DNA from: Gemmatimonadaceae bacterium
Lineage (GTDB): Bacteria; Gemmatimonadota; Gemmatimonadetes; Gemmatimonadales; Gemmatimonadaceae
Assembly (NCBI GenBank): GCA_013813715.1
Contig: JACCRF010000097.1
Span: 1 to 64,000, forward strand
Direction: 5' to 3'
Length of the DNA stretch: 64,000 nt
In this document: positions 61,975-64,000 of the stretch, piece by piece
Position numbering within the stretch: the first letter of the stretch is position 1
How the letters are laid out: the number at the start of each line of letters is the position of its first letter
Made by a program: the position numbers and the translations under genes
The notes under the pieces: generated by a model
What the model was told of the DNA's origin: nothing
What the model saw: only the letters and a program-made list of their open reading frames with translations
The model's database searches: none

Positions 61975-64000
61975 CTAAAACCGCCAGTCCAATCCCACAA
62001 CCAGCGGAGCCTGCGGCCGCATCTCGATCCCGACGAGCTCGCCGGTCGTCGTGTCCGGTGCGTATGTCAGAAGGTTTTTCCGATTCAGGAGGTTGGTCAT
62101 CGTCCCAAAGACTGCCACGGTCGCATCGCGCCCCTGTATGTCGAAATGCCAGTGTTTCCGCACGCCCAGATCGATGCGCATGTAGGCCGGAAGCCTGGTA
62201 CCTCCGAGCGACTGGCCGCGATGCTCGGGACTCCCACCAAACTCGCATCCGCGATCGCGAAGATTGCACGCCTCCCACTCTAGACCGCCGGATATTCCGG
62301 TCGTGCGACGACCGAGCGCACCCGTGATTCCGAGCCTCGCGGACGAAGTCGCAGTCGGCAGCACTATTATTCCCGCCTCGACCAGATGCGTGGCGCCGTG
62401 ATCGGGGACGTAGCTGGAATCGTCGTCGTCGACCCGCGCCCTCTGCAATCCGTAGCTGGCGACAATTCCGTACCTCGCCGTGCTCATGGTCGCGTCAACA
62501 GAAAAACCGCGCGCGGCACCCGACCCCACCGAGAAATCGCGCGTCGCGAACGGTTTCCCCTCGACCGGCGCCACGAGCAGCAGCCCATCGAGCCGGCGAG
62601 AATATCCCTGCGCACCAAGACGCACTCCGGCCGAGGGGCGATACTCGCCGGCGACGACGACCTGATCGCTGTGCGCGACCGGAACGCCCGGTGCCGCGGC
62701 ACCGATGTGCAGGTCAACCGGGAACACGTTGCCGACGACCGATTCCGCGTTCCTCAGCGACTGGGCGAACTGGTGGAGGCGGGCGTAGCTGCCCGAAAGC
62801 GCCAGGCGTTCGGATGGCTTCCATTGCAGCCGTCCACGGGGAGCGATGTGCAGGTCGCCGGCCGCCGCTGCGGCAGAAGCCGCCCACTGAAGGTGGAACT
62901 GCCGCCCGAGATCACGCGTCTGCTGCGCAAACAGCGAGACCACTGGCGTTGTCGCGTTCAGGATGGAGTTGAGCGCCGGTGCGGAATCGAGCTCGATGCG
63001 GTAGGATGTCCTGCTCCGCTCCAAGCGCATACCGGCGACAGTTGTCGAACGAGTGGATGCGCGCTCGAGCGACAGGAGAAGTCCCTCATCGCGCCGCTCC
63101 GCGGCCATCCCGATACGGCCCGACTCAGCACCCCAGTCAGCGCCTGCGTCGCCAACCGCGCTCCAGCCCAGTACACGCACCGGCATCCCGGCGGCGTTCC
63201 CCCGCCACTCGGCGCCAACCGACTGACTGTGCCATTCGAAGGCGTTGCGAAGCGCATCGCCCGTCGCCGGCGGGTCCGCGTTTGCCGTAGCTGCGGTACT
63301 GATCTCGTTCTGGCTGTCATAGCCGAGCAGTCGAAGTCGGCCGCCGAAGAGGCGCGAACCAAGCGTTGCCAAAAAGTCACTCGACGTGCCGGACAGGTGA
63401 GACGCCTCGTGCTTCGAGCCAGCCAGACCCGGAAAGCCCGAACGGAAACTGATCATGTAGCCTGCGTCCGCTGTGCCGACGGGACCATCAACAGTAAGAC
63501 GCACCTGACTTGTTGTAGCGCCTCCCTGCACGTTCAGCCGCTTTTCAGGGTTTCGCGTTGTTCCGGCGACGGTTCCTGAAAGGGACGCCGGATGCATCGG
63601 CGACGGAACATCCGACGAGAGGGACACACTCGAGAGCGCATCGGGGTTCCACGCGCTGAACGACGCACCGGTGTGATAGGGACTGAACACGGGGATTCCG
63701 TCAAGTACGTATGCGGTCTGGTCTGAGCTTCCTCCCCTTATGTGGATACCGCTCGGCGATTCAGGCTTGAGTACCACCTCGCCACCTCCAAGTGCCTGCA
63801 ATACGTCGGGCTCGGCGAGCATTGGGTGGTTTCTGACGGCGGCGATCGAGCTCGTGCGATCCGCGAACGTCATGCTGTCGCCGGTCGCGAATCCGCGAAC
63901 TGCAACTGGCGGCCGAATCTTCACCGATGAGAGTCGAAAAGCGACGGAACGAAGCGACACGTTGATCTCGATGTGTCCGCTCGGTGGCACGAGCGCATGC
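61975..64000 (-). CDS. TonB-dependent receptor (partial, runs off the window edge)
   Basis: At least 671 residues of an outer-membrane receptor; the frame stays open to the window edge, so the N-terminus is missing. The visible start PSGHIEINVSLRSVAFRLSS reads as the end of a carboxypeptidase-regulatory-like domain. The plug follows: LAEPDVLQALGGGEVVLKPE, then GIHIRGGSSDQTAYVLDGIP, VFSPYHTGASFSAWNPDALS. The barrel ends in ELVGIEMRPQAPLVVGLDWRF, with the C-terminal Phe that outer-membrane proteins need. The DGIPVFSPYHTGASFSAWNP segment is typical of the group with small outer-surface substrates. It precedes the ECF sigma, anti-sigma and lipoprotein genes. Confidence 0.85.
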   Translation of the reverse strand, partial: HALVPPSGHIEINVSLRSVAFRLSSVKIRPPVAVRGFATGDSMTFADRTSSIAAVRNHPMLAEPDVLQALGGGEVVLKPESPSGIHIRGGSSDQTAYVLDGIPVFSPYHTGASFSAWNPDALSSVSLSSDVPSPMHPASLSGTVAGTTRNPEKRLNVQGGATTSQVRLTVDGPVGTADAGYMISFRSGFPGLAGSKHEASHLSGTSSDFLATLGSRLFGGRLRLLGYDSQNEISTAATANADPPATGDALRNAFEWHSQSVGAEWRGNAAGMPVRVLGWSAVGDAGADWGAESGRIGMAAERRDEGLLLSLERASTRSTTVAGMRLERSRTSYRIELDSAPALNSILNATTPVVSLFAQQTRDLGRQFHLQWAASAAAAAGDLHIAPRGRLQWKPSERLALSGSYARLHQFAQSLRNAESVVGNVFPVDLHIGAAAPGVPVAHSDQVVVAGEYRPSAGVRLGAQGYSRRLDGLLLVAPVEGKPFATRDFSVGSGAARGFSVDATMSTARYGIVASYGLQRARVDDDDSSYVPDHGATHLVEAGIIVLPTATSSARLGITGALGRRTTGISGGLEWEACNLRDRGCEFGGSPEHRGQSLGGTRLPAYMRIDLGVRKHWHFDIQGRDATVAVFGTMTNLLNRKNLLTYAPDTTTGELVGIEMRPQAPLVVGLDWRF

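Noticed and set aside
62386-63579. A 397-codon open frame on the plus strand
   Set aside because: Antisense to the TonB receptor; Arg/Ala-rich without domain features.

Overview
The window looks like chromosomal DNA of a Gemmatimonadota-type bacterium. This is inferred from gene content, not from a marker gene. The DNA is GC-rich and uses many GTG, TTG and probably CTG starts. It carries four Ser/Thr kinases with TPR tails, an ECF sigma factor overlapping one kinase, TonB-dependent receptors, three DinB-like proteins, and many secreted or lipoprotein peptidases. No rRNA, tRNA or CRISPR array was recognised.

Left part (1-20.6 kb). A decayed integron-type integrase lies beside TTAGAC/GTCTAA inverted repeats. 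Next comes a compact paaJ-paaY-paaZ operon for phenylacetate ring degradation. It is followed by an aminotransferase with a small membrane protein, an M19 dipeptidase-DUF411-DUF4235 operon, a GNAT acetyltransferase, an M28 peptidase, and an overlapping DinB-DinB-DUF885-aminotransferase operon. An MFS exporter, a reversed-order PIN/Phd-type toxin-antitoxin pair with a TGTACA palindrome upstream, and a VWA protein close this part.

Rearranged region (20.6-31.6 kb). The VWA gene is followed by a broken copy of the first codons of an M28 peptidase whose intact gene starts at 31595. Related sequence therefore flanks about 10.9 kb. Inside are a DUF5674 gene pair, a broken amidohydrolase, an Ig-like lipoprotein, a sigma factor-kinase-TonB receptor unit, a lipoprotein hydrolase, a partial tandem duplication of the TonB gene end, and the C-terminus of an IS91-type transposase.

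Right part (31.6-64 kb). A glutamate-carboxypeptidase-like M28 enzyme, a D-aminoacylase-like lipoprotein, kinases, CopC-CopD, an O6-alkylguanine methyltransferase, citrate synthase, an EVE protein, prolyl oligopeptidase, a PP2C phosphatase operon, an M20 peptidase, an MBL-fold protein, two paralogous kinases around a DUF2183/App1-domain protein, a NamZ-like muramidase, and a TonB receptor/ECF sigma/anti-sigma/lipoprotein cluster running off the right edge. Several intergenic spaces hold 55-140 bp inverted-repeat elements with related ends (AACTKAGAAM), which look like a small dispersed MITE-like or hairpin family.

Overall theme (inference): scavenging of peptides and cell-wall fragments outside the cytoplasm, under kinase/phosphatase and ECF-sigma control, in a region reshaped by duplication and mobile-element decay.
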